From Pseudomonas sp. BMS12 (GTDB lineage: Bacteria; Pseudomonadota; Gammaproteobacteria; Pseudomonadales; Pseudomonadaceae): a stretch of 64,000 bases of DNA. The notes below the pieces were generated by a model. It saw only the letters and a program-made list of their open reading frames with translations, searched no databases and was not told where the DNA came from. Position 1 is the first letter of the stretch, and each line of letters begins with the position of its first letter. The position numbers and the translations under genes are program-made. This document shows positions 47,102 to 56,624 of this stretch, in pieces. The stretch is from contig NZ_LSOF01000015.1 in assembly GCF_001592875.1 (NCBI RefSeq), positions 1-64,000 of the forward strand. Direction: 5' to 3'.

Positions 47102-50100
47102 TCAGGGTTTGACGATGCTCAGCTTACCGGCCTTGCCACGCGCCTGCTGGCTGGTGTCGTACATGCCTTCGGCATAGGCCGGGGGTGTGCCGAAGGTGCC
47201 GGCATTGGTGGCGCGCACGCGGTAGACGAAGGTGGCGGCGTCGCGGTAGACGGTGCCGTAGAGCACCACGCGGTCGTCGCGCACGTCGGCGAACTCGGGG
47301 TGCCAGTCGCTCATGCCGGGCTCGCCGATCGGCGGCTGCCAGCTCGGCTCCTCTTCATAGTCACCTTCTTCGCTGTACTCGTCATCACCGCTCTCAGTGA
47401 CCGGCGCCGGCTGGTTGTACACCGGCTCGGTGCCGCCCGGCAGCAGGTCGACCACGGCCACCTGCTGGACCTGGTCGAAGTCCTTGGCGCGCAGGCGCAG
47501 GCGCACCAGGAACTCGTCGCCGACCCGCACTTGGTCGATCGACTTGCCGTCCAGGTCGGTGTACTCGTGGCTCACTTCCAGGCCATCGGCGATCACCTTG
47601 TTCGGCGCGCCACGGTCGTAACCGCTCTCGCTGAGCATGTAGAACGCCGGGGCATCGCCGCTCTTGCGCAACAGCAGCATCTTGGCGGCCATGGGCACGT
47701 CGCTGACCGGCGGCTTGCCGCTCAGTGTCAGCGGCTGTTCGCCCTGCTTGCCCAACCAGGCGCTGACGCGCAGGCCCAGGTCCTGTTCGGCGCGCTCGCC
47801 GTAGTTGTCCAGGGCACGCAGCAGCAGGGCGGCGGACAGCGAGTTGTAGCGCTGCTCGCTGAGGCGCGTGCCGAGGGCGTCGAGCAGTTTCACCGGCACT
47901 TCATCCAGCTCGCCGGGGAAATGCCTGGCCAACAGGCGTAGGTGTTCGGCGTCGTGCACCAGCGGGTCGTAGTACAGGCCGTAGCTGTGCCAGCCCTTTT
48001 CCAGGTTGCGCCAGACCTGCTGGGCAAACAGTGTGTCGGCCTGTTTGTCCTGCTTGAGCAGCTTGTAGCTGGCGGCCAGGTAGGCGGCACCCATGTCCTG
48101 CTGCCAGTTCTTGCTGTGGAAGGTTTCGTAGCGCTCGCGGATATCGGCCAGCGCGCCGCTGGTGACCACCCCCTGACGGGTCAGCAGGTAGGCGGCGTAG
48201 GCGCGGTTGCGCAGCTCCTCCAGGCCGTCGCTGGGGCCGTTGGCCAGTTGCGACAGGTAGCTGTTGGCGCGGTTGAGCAGGTCGCCCGGTACCGCGAAGC
48301 CACGCTCCTTACCCTCGATCAGGAAGTCGGTGGCGTACAGGCTGGCATAGGGCGCCACACGCGGGTTGGCCGCCCACAGACCGAAACCGCCCTCCAGGTT
48401 CTGCCGCGAGCGCAGGATACGCACGGCATTGTCGAAGGCGCTCTGCGCCTGCGCCTCGATGCCTGCGGCCGAATGGCCCCAGACCAGCGCCGGCATGGCC
48501 TTGGACACCAGCTGTTCGGTGCAGCTGTAGCCGTACTCGGCCAGGTAGCTGTTGAGGCCATCGGCCCATACCAGCGGCGAACCGGCCGCGGCAAAGCGCA
48601 CATCGCGCAGTTGCGGGTAGAGGTCGCGGCTGATCTGCACTTCGCCGCTGGAATCCTCGCTGCGGCCCAGGGTCAGGGCCACGCGGCGCTCCACCAGCGG
48701 CCGCACCGAGGTGGTCTCGCCAATCTGCACGCGCTTGCCATCGGCCAGGGTGGCGACGAAGTTGAGATCCGCCGAGCCGAGGGCCTCGCTGGCCAGCAGG
48801 TCGATTTCCACCACGCCTTCCTTGCGCGGCGCCAGCTGCAGCTCGGCCTGGTTGATGGTCTGCACCTTGAGGCCGGCGCTGGTTTCCAGGCTGAACTTCA
48901 CCGTGGCGGGCTGTTCCAGGTTGCTGAACACCCCGGCGCTGACCTTGAACAGATCGCCCGGAGCCACGAAAGCCGGCACGTTGGGGGTGATCACCAGCGG
49001 TCCGCGTACCTCGGTGGCGCCTTCGACCACACCGATGCGCGCATCGTCCACGGCCACCACGAACAGGTGCAACTTGCCGTTGAAGTAGTCCGGCACCTGA
49101 TAACGGAAGTTGTTGTCGCCGGCTTGCAGCTCGACCAGCCCGGACCAGTAGGCCACGGGCGGCTTGCGCTTGCGTTTGAACGGGTTGAGGTGGGCGCCGA
49201 GCAGTTCTTCGCCATCACCGCCGGCTGCGGCGGCGTCGATCAGGCGACTGAACTCCGGCAACAGCAGGTCGAGAATCTGGCTGGTGTCCACTTCCAGGGC
49301 GCGTTTCTGGAAGAAGTGCGCCAACGGGTTGGGGGCCTGGTAGCGCGCTACCTGCAGGATGCCTTCGTCCACCGCGTAGACCACGGCGCGGCCGGGGCGA
49401 TCGGTGTTGACCCGGATATCCAGCGCCTGGCCCGGCTCGATATGCTCGTCGGCGCTGACACTCAGCGGGATGCGCCGCGCGTCGAGTTTGATGCGCAGCG
49501 CTGCCACGCCATAGGACAGCGGGCTCATGTACACTTCGGGCGAGGCGCTGTCGCGGACGAACTGCACGTTGACGTAGGCGTTGCCTTCCAGCCCGGCGGG
49601 CAGGCGGATGCGCTGCACGCTGCTGGTGCTGTCGGCCTTGAACCACTGGTGGGCATAGACCTTGTCGCGTTCGATGGTGATCAGCCCGGCGCCGGTGTAG
49701 GGCGCGCGGATGCTGATCTCGATTTCGTCGCCCTGGGCGTAGGCGTCTTGGTCCAGACGCAGCTGCAGTTCGGCGTTGCGCTCCAGCGACCGGCTGGCAT
49801 TACCGCGACCGGCGACGCTGTAGCTCACCTGGTTCAGCGGCGTGCCGTCGGCGGCCTTGAGGGTCAGGGTGAAGTCGCCGGGTTCATCGGTGTTCAGGAG
49901 CTGCTTGCTGCCACTGGCGGTGATGTCCAGCGGCTGGCTGCCCAGCGGAATGTTCTTGATCCGCGACTGGTACTTGTAGGTGCCGTTGGACTGCTTGACC
50001 AGTACCGAGACGTAGCGCTGCTCGACCAGCTCGGTGCTCAGCCCGGTTACCGCCAGTGGCTTGAGGTCGGGGCCGATGGCCAGCCACTCGATCTCGCGCT

Positions 50101-52939
50101 TGGCGCCCTTGCTCACGTAGTCCAGCGCGTCGACGCTCTTGACCCCGGCCAGCCAGGGCGCGGAAGACACCATCAGGCTGCTCTGCGCGGCGACGTTGCG
50201 CCCGCCTTCGGCCTCGAACACCCGCGCCAGCAGGCTCAGGCGGTAGGTGCGGGCGGCGTAGCGGTTCAGGCGCAGGTCGAGGGCGAGCTCACCGTTGTCG
50301 TCGGTCTGGCCGTCGGCCAGCTCCTCGGTGCTGCTGTCGTTCAGCGAGTCGTTGATGCGGAAGCGATAGTCCGGGTATTCGGCAAACGCGGCATAGGCCG
50401 GCGACAGGGTCATCTCGGCAGTGACCCGGCGCGCGGAGGCAGGCGCGCCGAACAGGTGCATGGCCTTGACCTTGGCTTCGACCTGCTCGGGGGCAATCCA
50501 GCCCTTGATCCGGCTGCTTGCCAGGGTGGCGCTGACTTTCATGCGGTCCGGCTCGAAGTCGCGCACCTTGAAGTCGACACTGCCCAGCTCGGTGCGCCGA
50601 TCCTCTTCGTCGATCAGGCTGAGGCTGGCGGTGTAGGTGCCGGCCGGCGCCGCTTCGCTGCTGGCGAAATCGAGGCTCTCGAAGCCGCTGCTGGACAGTT
50701 TCAGGCGTTGGCGCAACACGCTCTGGCCGCGCGGATCGCGCACCACCAGCTCCACCGGCAGGCCCTGCAACTGGCCGCTCCAGTCGGCGCTGCGCACGAT
50801 CATGGCCAGGTGCGCGGTCTCGCCCGGGCGATAAAGGCCGCGGTCGCTGAACAGGTAGGCGCCGAGGCGATCCGGTTCGCCGTTCTCGTACTGGCCGCCG
50901 ATATCGAAGCGCGACAGGTCGAGACGATGCTGGCTGCGGGCGACCGGCAGGAACGACTGGTCGTTGCCATGGTTGACCACGTACATCAGCGGGGTCTTCT
51001 CGCGGCGCAGTTCATCCAGCTTGGCGAAGTGGGCCTGGCCGTTGGCGTCGGTATACGCGTTGGCTACCGGCAGGCCGTTGCGGCCGAGGATCTCGACTTC
51101 GGCACCGGCCACCGGGCCGCCCTGGCTGATGGACTGTACGAACAGGTCGTGGCTGCCGTCGCTGCTGCGTTTGGCGATGATGCCGAGGTCGCTGACCACC
51201 ACGAAGCGCAGGTCGCGGGTCGGGTTGTCGTCGTAGTAGTAATCGAAGGTGTCGCGGCTCGGGTCGTCCTGGGAGCTCAGCTTGATCACGAAGATGCCGC
51301 GGCGGCCACCGTCTGCGTTCAGGTAGGGGCCGAGATCGATGTGGCTGTACTGGGTTTTCGACGGGTCGCTGGCGTCCAGCGGCAGGCTGACCTCCATGCG
51401 CTCCACCAGGCGGTCGAAGTAACTGTTGGAGAACTCGGGACGGGCGAAGCTGCCGTTGTTCTGGTCGACCAGGTGGTGCAGCTGGTTGGGCAGCAGGCGC
51501 GAGATCTCCACCTGGGCGCCGGGTACGCCACGGGCCATGATGCCCAGGCGCTGCTCGCCATTAAGGCTGAGCAGGGCACCGTCGGAGAGGAAGGCCAGGG
51601 CGCGTGGGTACCTGGGCATCTGTCGCAGGCTGTAGGTCGGGTCCTTGGCCAGGTAGCCGCCGACGGCCTCGACCTTGGCCGCCACTTTCACATAGAGGTA
51701 ACGCCCTGGCTCGGCCTTGAACTTGAAGGCGTGCAGGCTGTTCAGCGGCTCGACGCTGGGGATATGCGTCAGTGGCAGGCGCTCGGCCTTGGCCAGGGTC
51801 TGCTCGTCGATCTTGGATTCGTCCCAGTACTCCTGGCCGTTGGCGTTGCGTTTCGGCAGCAGCCAGGCTTGCACCTGCTTGGCGATGGCCTCGTCGGCCA
51901 CAGCACTGGAGCTGCTGAACATCAGCACGGGTTCGGGCTCGCCGCGGTCGTTATCGACGAACTGGATGTTGGCGGCGCTGAAGGTCAGGCGATAGCGTCC
52001 CGGTACCGTGGCCGAGGCATACAGTGCCTGGGCAGTGGCGTTGCCACCGTCACGGGCCTGCACGCCCTTGTCCAGGGTCAGGCCGACGGCGGCGCTTTCC
52101 AGCGGTGTGGCCAGTGGCGCGGAGTGCACATAGACTGCCAGCTTGTTCTTGCTGAAGGTGATTTCCGGAGTGGTGGCGACATCCTTGTCGCGGTACTCCA
52201 GGCCGCGCTCGAGGTTGATCGACACGCGCTGGCGGAAAGACGCTTCATTGACCGGGTGGGAGAAGTTGATGGTGGTCACCAGCTTCTTCAGGCTCGGTAC
52301 CACAGGGTCCTGATACAGCTCGCGGCTGGCCACGACGGCGCCAAAGGGCTGGGTCGCGAAGCTGGCCGAGTAGTGGTCGAGCAGCACGCCGTCGGCGAGC
52401 AGGCCTTCTTCGGCCAGGGTTACCTGGTAGCTCTGGTCGATCGGCCAGTCGCCGGCAGGGGTGAAGACCAGGCTGCGATCACTGCTCCAGTGCCAGGCGC
52501 CTTTGACCTGTGGCTGCAGCTCGATGCCTTGCAGCACATCCTTGCCAATCGCCTCCAGTGGCGCGGCGGACTCGCGGAAGTCGATGCGCAGGCTGTCCAC
52601 GCGAATGGGCTCGCCATGGTAGTTGGTCAGCTTCGGCGCGTGCAGCGAGTAGTCGACGGTATGTGGCACCGGCAGGTTCTGGTACCAGTGCCAGGCATAG
52701 GCGCCAGCGCCGCCGAGCAGCGCCAGCACTGCCAGCGCCGCGGCGGTCTGCCTGGGCCGCGCGCGCAGCCAGCGGCCACAGGCACACAGGACTTGCCACA
52801 GTTTGCGCAGCCACAGTGGCGGCTGCCAGTTACCGACCAGGGCGGTCAGCAGCCAGCGCAGCAGGCGCAGTAGGCCAAGGATTACGACGGAAAAAATGGC
52901 GAAAACGCGGCGGCAAGCCGACTTGAGCGAAGCGAGCAT
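47102..52939 (-). CDS. Bacterial alpha-2-macroglobulin with thioester (YfhM type I)
   Basis: 1945 aa. Start at 52939 (MLASLKSACRR) chosen because AGGG precedes it at good spacing; two earlier in-frame ATGs are worse. The N terminus has hydrophobic segments at about residues 12-36 and 67-83, so it is held in the inner membrane by helices rather than as a lipoprotein like E. coli YfhM. The long body carries macroglobulin and bait-type domains, and the thioester motif is intact: Cys1473-Thr-Glu-Gln1476 (GYSCTEQLVSKAMPAL). Such proteins trap proteases in the periplasm. The C-terminal part ends in a receptor-like beta domain. Confidence 0.94.
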   Translation of the reverse strand: MLASLKSACRRVFAIFSVVILGLLRLLRWLLTALVGNWQPPLWLRKLWQVLCACGRWLRARPRQTAAALAVLALLGGAGAYAWHWYQNLPVPHTVDYSLHAPKLTNYHGEPIRVDSLRIDFRESAAPLEAIGKDVLQGIELQPQVKGAWHWSSDRSLVFTPAGDWPIDQSYQVTLAEEGLLADGVLLDHYSASFATQPFGAVVASRELYQDPVVPSLKKLVTTINFSHPVNEASFRQRVSINLERGLEYRDKDVATTPEITFSKNKLAVYVHSAPLATPLESAAVGLTLDKGVQARDGGNATAQALYASATVPGRYRLTFSAANIQFVDNDRGEPEPVLMFSSSSAVADEAIAKQVQAWLLPKRNANGQEYWDESKIDEQTLAKAERLPLTHIPSVEPLNSLHAFKFKAEPGRYLYVKVAAKVEAVGGYLAKDPTYSLRQMPRYPRALAFLSDGALLSLNGEQRLGIMARGVPGAQVEISRLLPNQLHHLVDQNNGSFARPEFSNSYFDRLVERMEVSLPLDASDPSKTQYSHIDLGPYLNADGGRRGIFVIKLSSQDDPSRDTFDYYYDDNPTRDLRFVVVSDLGIIAKRSSDGSHDLFVQSISQGGPVAGAEVEILGRNGLPVANAYTDANGQAHFAKLDELRREKTPLMYVVNHGNDQSFLPVARSQHRLDLSRFDIGGQYENGEPDRLGAYLFSDRGLYRPGETAHLAMIVRSADWSGQLQGLPVELVVRDPRGQSVLRQRLKLSSSGFESLDFASSEAAPAGTYTASLSLIDEEDRRTELGSVDFKVRDFEPDRMKVSATLASSRIKGWIAPEQVEAKVKAMHLFGAPASARRVTAEMTLSPAYAAFAEYPDYRFRINDSLNDSSTEELADGQTDDNGELALDLRLNRYAARTYRLSLLARVFEAEGGRNVAAQSSLMVSSAPWLAGVKSVDALDYVSKGAKREIEWLAIGPDLKPLAVTGLSTELVEQRYVSVLVKQSNGTYKYQSRIKNIPLGSQPLDITASGSKQLLNTDEPGDFTLTLKAADGTPLNQVSYSVAGRGNASRSLERNAELQLRLDQDAYAQGDEIEISIRAPYTGAGLITIERDKVYAHQWFKADSTSSVQRIRLPAGLEGNAYVNVQFVRDSASPEVYMSPLSYGVAALRIKLDARRIPLSVSADEHIEPGQALDIRVNTDRPGRAVVYAVDEGILQVARYQAPNPLAHFFQKRALEVDTSQILDLLLPEFSRLIDAAAAGGDGEELLGAHLNPFKRKRKPPVAYWSGLVELQAGDNNFRYQVPDYFNGKLHLFVVAVDDARIGVVEGATEVRGPLVITPNVPAFVAPGDLFKVSAGVFSNLEQPATVKFSLETSAGLKVQTINQAELQLAPRKEGVVEIDLLASEALGSADLNFVATLADGKRVQIGETTSVRPLVERRVALTLGRSEDSSGEVQISRDLYPQLRDVRFAAAGSPLVWADGLNSYLAEYGYSCTEQLVSKAMPALVWGHSAAGIEAQAQSAFDNAVRILRSRQNLEGGFGLWAANPRVAPYASLYATDFLIEGKERGFAVPGDLLNRANSYLSQLANGPSDGLEELRNRAYAAYLLTRQGVVTSGALADIRERYETFHSKNWQQDMGAAYLAASYKLLKQDKQADTLFAQQVWRNLEKGWHSYGLYYDPLVHDAEHLRLLARHFPGELDEVPVKLLDALGTRLSEQRYNSLSAALLLRALDNYGERAEQDLGLRVSAWLGKQGEQPLTLSGKPPVSDVPMAAKMLLLRKSGDAPAFYMLSESGYDRGAPNKVIADGLEVSHEYTDLDGKSIDQVRVGDEFLVRLRLRAKDFDQVQQVAVVDLLPGGTEPVYNQPAPVTESGDDEYSEEGDYEEEPSWQPPIGEPGMSDWHPEFADVRDDRVVLYGTVYRDAATFVYRVRATNAGTFGTPPAYAEGMYDTSQQARGKAGKLSIVKP

Positions 52940-53079
52940 ATGCATCCCTGCAGCGTGAGAGTGCGGACCTTGCGTCCACGGGCGCGACGGCACAGGCTGT
53001 CGCGCCGCGAATTATGCGCCCGCGTGCCCTCCTGGTGCGCGGGGTATGACGATGAATTACAAAATTTTTGTGGGCTGTA

Positions 53080-53463
53080 TCACGCCTGTTCGGCCTGCCA
53101 GGCGTCGATCACTTCCTGGGCTGCGCGGAAGGCATCGATGGCTGCCGGCACGCCGGCGTAGACCGCGCAGTGCAGCAGCGCCTCACGGATTTCCTCCACC
53201 GTGCAGCCGTTGTTCAGCGCCCCGCGCACATGGCCCTTGAGCTCCTGCGGGCACTTCAGTGCGGTCAGTGCGGCCAGGGTGATCAGGCTGCGGGTCTTGC
53301 GCTCCAGCACGCCACGCGTCCAGACGCCGCCCCAGGCATGCTCGTTGACGAACTCCTGCAGCGGTTGGGTGAAGTCGGTGGCGTTGTTCAGGGCACGGTC
53401 GACGAACACGTCACCCATTACTGCGCGGCGTACCTGTTCACCCTGTTTGGCGTTGTCGGACAT
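53080..53463 (-). CDS. Carboxymuconolactone decarboxylase family protein (PcaC-like)
   Basis: 127 aa. CMD domain with typical WTRGVLERKTRSLITLAALTAL and PQELKGHVRGALNNGCTVEEIREALLHCAVYAGVPAAIDAFRAA, which resembles PcaC (4-carboxymuconolactone decarboxylase). No other protocatechuate-pathway gene is in the window, so it could also be a related enzyme with a different substrate. Stand-alone gene. Confidence 0.85.
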   Translation of the reverse strand: MSDNAKQGEQVRRAVMGDVFVDRALNNATDFTQPLQEFVNEHAWGGVWTRGVLERKTRSLITLAALTALKCPQELKGHVRGALNNGCTVEEIREALLHCAVYAGVPAAIDAFRAAQEVIDAWQAEQA

Positions 53464-53573
53464 GCGTCGATCTCCTTGGTGTATTGAGCTGCGTCGTTAC
53501 CGCACGGGCAGGAGTCCCCTGATTCCCGGGCTCCCGCCTGTGCGGGAACCATCATTGGAGGAGTGGCCTCTTT

Positions 53574-54659
53574 CTAGCGTTGTTTATGCCAGGCGCGGGC
53601 ACCCACAACTGCCAGGGTGATGGCAGTCAGCGGCAGGACGAAGGTCAGCATGGCGTGCTGGAAGGCATCGAGCCAGGGGGCGTCGTTGCTGTGGGCGATC
53701 AGGTAGGTGGTGTAGATCGCGTAGTAGGCGACGAACAGGGCGCCTTCCCAGCGGTTGATGCTGTAGCCATTGAAGAAGATCGGCAGGCAGGCGATGGCTA
53801 CGGCGATCATCACCGGGAAGTCGAAGGCCAGGGCATTGGCGGCGACCGGAATGGCACTGGGTGCCACCAGCGAGGCCAGGCCAAGCACGCAGAGCAGGTT
53901 GAACAGGTTGCTGCCGACGATGTTGCCCACGGCGATGTCGCGCTCGCCCTTGAAGGCAGCCATCACCGAGGTGGCCAGCTCCGGCAGCGAGGTACCGATG
54001 GCGACCACGGTCAGGCCGATCACCAGCTCCGACATGCCCAGGGCGCGGGCCATCTGCACTGCGCCTTCGACCAGGAAGTTGGAGCCGCCGACCAGCAGCA
54101 CCAGACCGGCGATCAGCAGGCCGAGGTTGATGGCCCAGGCATAGGGTTTGGGCGTTTCGTGCAGGCCGTATTCGGCTTCGAACTCGTCGGCGTCTTCGCT
54201 CTTCTTCTCGCGGCGGCTGCTGACGATCAGGAAGACGGTATAGGTGATCACGCCGGCGAACAGCAGGGCACCGTCCAGGCGGCTGAGGCTGCCGTCCCAG
54301 GCCAGGGCATAGACCAGCAGGCTGGCGCCGATCATCAGCGGCACATCGAGGCGGATCAGCTGGCGCGACACCAGCAGCGGCGCGACCAGGGCGGTGATGC
54401 CGAGGATCAGCAGGACGTTGGCGATATTGCTGCCGATCACGTTACCGATGGCCAGGTCGCCGCTGCCGTTCCAGGCCGACTGCACGCTGACCGCGGTTTC
54501 CGGTGCGCTGGTGCCGAAGGCGACCACGGTGAGGCCGATGATCAGTGGCGGGATGCCGAACTGGGCCGCCAGTTTGGCGGCGCCGCGCACCAGCACCTCG
54601 GCGCCGGCGACCAGCAGCACCAGGCCGGCGATCAGGTAGACGAAAGTCATCAGGGTCAT
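53574..54659 (-). CDS. Calcium/sodium antiporter (CaCA, YrbG-like)
   Basis: 361 aa, about ten membrane helices in two inverted halves. Both ion-binding repeats are present: GTSAPETAVSVQSAWNGSG with AIGNVIGSNIANVLLILG, and GTSLPELATSVMAAFKGE with AVGNIVGSNLFNLLCVLG. A basic/acidic loop (SSRREKKSEDADEFEAEYG) joins them. It probably exchanges Ca2+ for Na+ or H+ at the inner membrane. The start at 54659 (MTLMTFVYLIAG) may be one of two adjacent ATGs. Confidence 0.9.
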   Translation of the reverse strand: MTLMTFVYLIAGLVLLVAGAEVLVRGAAKLAAQFGIPPLIIGLTVVAFGTSAPETAVSVQSAWNGSGDLAIGNVIGSNIANVLLILGITALVAPLLVSRQLIRLDVPLMIGASLLVYALAWDGSLSRLDGALLFAGVITYTVFLIVSSRREKKSEDADEFEAEYGLHETPKPYAWAINLGLLIAGLVLLVGGSNFLVEGAVQMARALGMSELVIGLTVVAIGTSLPELATSVMAAFKGERDIAVGNIVGSNLFNLLCVLGLASLVAPSAIPVAANALAFDFPVMIAVAIACLPIFFNGYSINRWEGALFVAYYAIYTTYLIAHSNDAPWLDAFQHAMLTFVLPLTAITLAVVGARAWHKQR

Positions 54660-54735
54660 GCTGAGGCTCCAGAAAAAATCGGCATAGCTTATTCATTGGC
54701 AGCGGCGACGCCAGTGCCGGGTGTATCGCTTTGTG

Positions 54736-55107
54736 TCAGTCGTCCAGGGCTTCGATGCGCACCGGCGCCACGCCCTGGCGCAGCATGCCCAGTTGCTCGG
54801 CGGCGCGGCGCGACAGGTCGATGATGCGCCCTTTGGCGAACGGGCCGCGATCGTTGATGCGTACCGTCACCTGGCGACCGTTGCCCAGGTGAGTGACCCG
54901 CACTCGGGTGCCGAACGGCAACTGGCGGTGTGCGGCGGTCAGGGCGTTCTGGTCGAAGCGTTCGCCACTGGCGGTGGGTTTGCCCTGGTGCTGGGCACCG
55001 TACCAAGAGGCCTGGCCTTCGTCGCGATAGCCATGAGGGTCGATCTGGCCCTGGCTGGCGCAACCAGTGAGCAGCAGGGCGGCGAGGGGGAGCAGAAAGC
55101 GGCGCAT
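54736..55107 (-). CDS. Short RlpA-like lipoprotein (double-psi beta-barrel)
   Basis: 123 aa. Lipobox LLTGCAS near residue 16, then an RlpA-type double-psi beta-barrel: GQASWYGAQHQGKPTASGERFDQNALTAAHRQLPFGTRVRVTH and NDRGPFAKGRIIDLSRRAAEQLGM, with catalytic-type Asp and His residues. Full RlpA (about 300 aa) carries a SPOR domain; this one has none, so septal targeting would need another route. It may be a peptidoglycan lytic transglycosylase. The start at 55107 gives the typical MRRFLLPLAALLLTGC; an in-frame ATG two codons earlier has poorer spacing. Confidence 0.85.
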   Translation of the reverse strand: MRRFLLPLAALLLTGCASQGQIDPHGYRDEGQASWYGAQHQGKPTASGERFDQNALTAAHRQLPFGTRVRVTHLGNGRQVTVRINDRGPFAKGRIIDLSRRAAEQLGMLRQGVAPVRIEALDD

Positions 55108-55130
55108 GGACATTCCCAGGTGGCAGATGA

Positions 55131-55158
55131 CACAACGCCGGGCAGGCCCGGCGTTGTG
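55131..55158. terminator. Strong hairpin after gatB
   Basis: Perfect 12-bp stem CACAACGCCGGG / CCCGGCGTTGTG with a 4-base loop, 6 bases after the gatB stop. No T run on the minus strand, so it may act as a processing or stability end for gatCAB. Confidence 0.6.
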
Positions 55159-55164
55159 TTTGAC

Positions 55165-56613
55165 TCAGGATTCGAGCTTCTTCTTCAGCAGCTCATTCAC
55201 CTGGCCGGGGTTGGCCTTGCCCTTCGAGGCCTTCATGGCCTGGCCGACGAAGAAACCGAACATCTTGCCGCGCTTGGCTTCGTCGCTGGCGCGGTACTGT
55301 TCGACCTGCTCGGCGTTGGCCGCCAGCACTTCGTCGAGCATGGCTTCGATGGCGCCGGAGTCGGTGACCTGCTTGAGGCCCTTCTTCTCGATCACCTCGT
55401 CGGCGCTGGCGCCTTCGCCGGCGGCCAGGGCCTCGAACACCATCTTGGCGATCTTGCCGCTGATGGTGTTGTCCTTGATGCGCAGGATCATGCCGCCCAG
55501 CTGCTCGGCCGACACCGGCGACTGCTCGATCTCCAGGTTGTCCTTGTTGAGCAGGCTGGAAAGCTCGCCCATCACCCAGTTGGCGGCCAGCTTGGCGTCG
55601 CCGCACACGGCGTTGACCGCCTCGAAGTAGTCGGCCAGTTCACGGCTGGCGGCCAGCACGGTGGCGTCGTACGCGGACAGGCCGAACTGCGCCTCGAAGC
55701 GCTCGCGCTTCTGTACCGGCAACTCCGGCAGGCTGGCGCGCACTTCGTCGAGGAAGCTCTGCTCGATCACCACCGGCAGCAGGTCGGGGCAGGGGAAGTA
55801 ACGGTAGTCGTTGGCTTCTTCCTTGCTGCGCATGGAGCGCGTCTGGTCCTTGTTCGGGTCGTACAGGCGGGTTTCCTGCACCACCTTGCCGCCGTCCTCG
55901 ATCAGTTCGATCTGGCGCTGCACCTCATGGTTGATCGCCTTCTCGATGAAGCGGAACGAGTTGACGTTCTTGATCTCGGCGCGGGTGCCGAACTCGGCCT
56001 GGCCTTTCGGCCGTACCGAAACGTTGCAGTCGCAGCGCAGCGAGCCTTCGGCCATGTTGCCGTCGCAGATGCCCAGGTAGCGCACCAGGGCGTGGATGGC
56101 TTTGACATAGGCCACGGCTTCCTTGGCCGAACGGATGTCCGGCTCGGAGACGATCTCCAGCAGCGGCGTGCCGGCGCGGTTCAGGTCGATACCGCTCATG
56201 CCGTGGAAGTCTTCGTGCAGGCTCTTGCCGGCGTCCTCTTCCAGGTGCGCGCGGGTGATGCCGATGCGCTTGACGGTGCCGTCTTCCAGGGTGATATCCA
56301 GGTGGCCCTTGCCGACGATGGGGTCGTCCATCTGGCTGGTCTGGTAGCCCTTGGGCAGGTCCGGGTAGAAGTAGTTCTTGCGGGCGAAGATGTTCTTCGG
56401 CGCGATATGCGCATCGATGGCCAGGCCGAACTTGCAGGCCATGCGCACGGCTTCGGCATTCAGCACCGGCAGGGTGCCGGGCATACCCAGGTCAACCAGG
56501 CTGGCCTGGGTGTTGGGCTCGGCGCCGAAGGTCGTGGCGCTGGCCGAGAAGATCTTCGATTGGGTGCTGAGCTGGGCGTGGATTTCCAGCCCGATCACGG
56601 TTTCCCATTGCAT
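55165..56613 (-). CDS. gatB: Asp-tRNA(Asn)/Glu-tRNA(Gln) amidotransferase subunit B
   Basis: 482 aa. Opening [23 protein letters not shown] and EDAGKSLHE, then the tail GatB/Yqey domain ending in [12 protein letters not shown]. GatB holds the tRNA and activates Asp/Glu for amidation by GatA ammonia. Third gene of gatC-gatA-gatB, 11 bases after gatA. Confidence 0.97.
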   Translation of the reverse strand: MQWETVIGLEIHAQLSTQSKIFSASATTFGAEPNTQASLVDLGMPGTLPVLNAEAVRMACKFGLAIDAHIAPKNIFARKNYFYPDLPKGYQTSQMDDPIVGKGHLDITLEDGTVKRIGITRAHLEEDAGKSLHEDFHGMSGIDLNRAGTPLLEIVSEPDIRSAKEAVAYVKAIHALVRYLGICDGNMAEGSLRCDCNVSVRPKGQAEFGTRAEIKNVNSFRFIEKAINHEVQRQIELIEDGGKVVQETRLYDPNKDQTRSMRSKEEANDYRYFPCPDLLPVVIEQSFLDEVRASLPELPVQKRERFEAQFGLSAYDATVLAASRELADYFEAVNAVCGDAKLAANWVMGELSSLLNKDNLEIEQSPVSAEQLGGMILRIKDNTISGKIAKMVFEALAAGEGASADEVIEKKGLKQVTDSGAIEAMLDEVLAANAEQVEQYRASDEAKRGKMFGFFVGQAMKASKGKANPGQVNELLKKKLES

Positions 56614-56624
56614 CTGTCTATTCC

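Noticed and set aside
47942-52873. 1643-codon open frame on the plus strand
   Set aside because: It lies wholly antisense to the alpha-2-macroglobulin gene, has low-complexity Val/Gly/Ala/Gln composition and no domain; a GC-rich shadow frame.
53532-53547. Small TCCCGC/GCGGGA hairpin near the end of the Ca/Na antiporter gene
   Set aside because: Only 6 bp, no T run, 26 bases past the stop; too weak to call a terminator.
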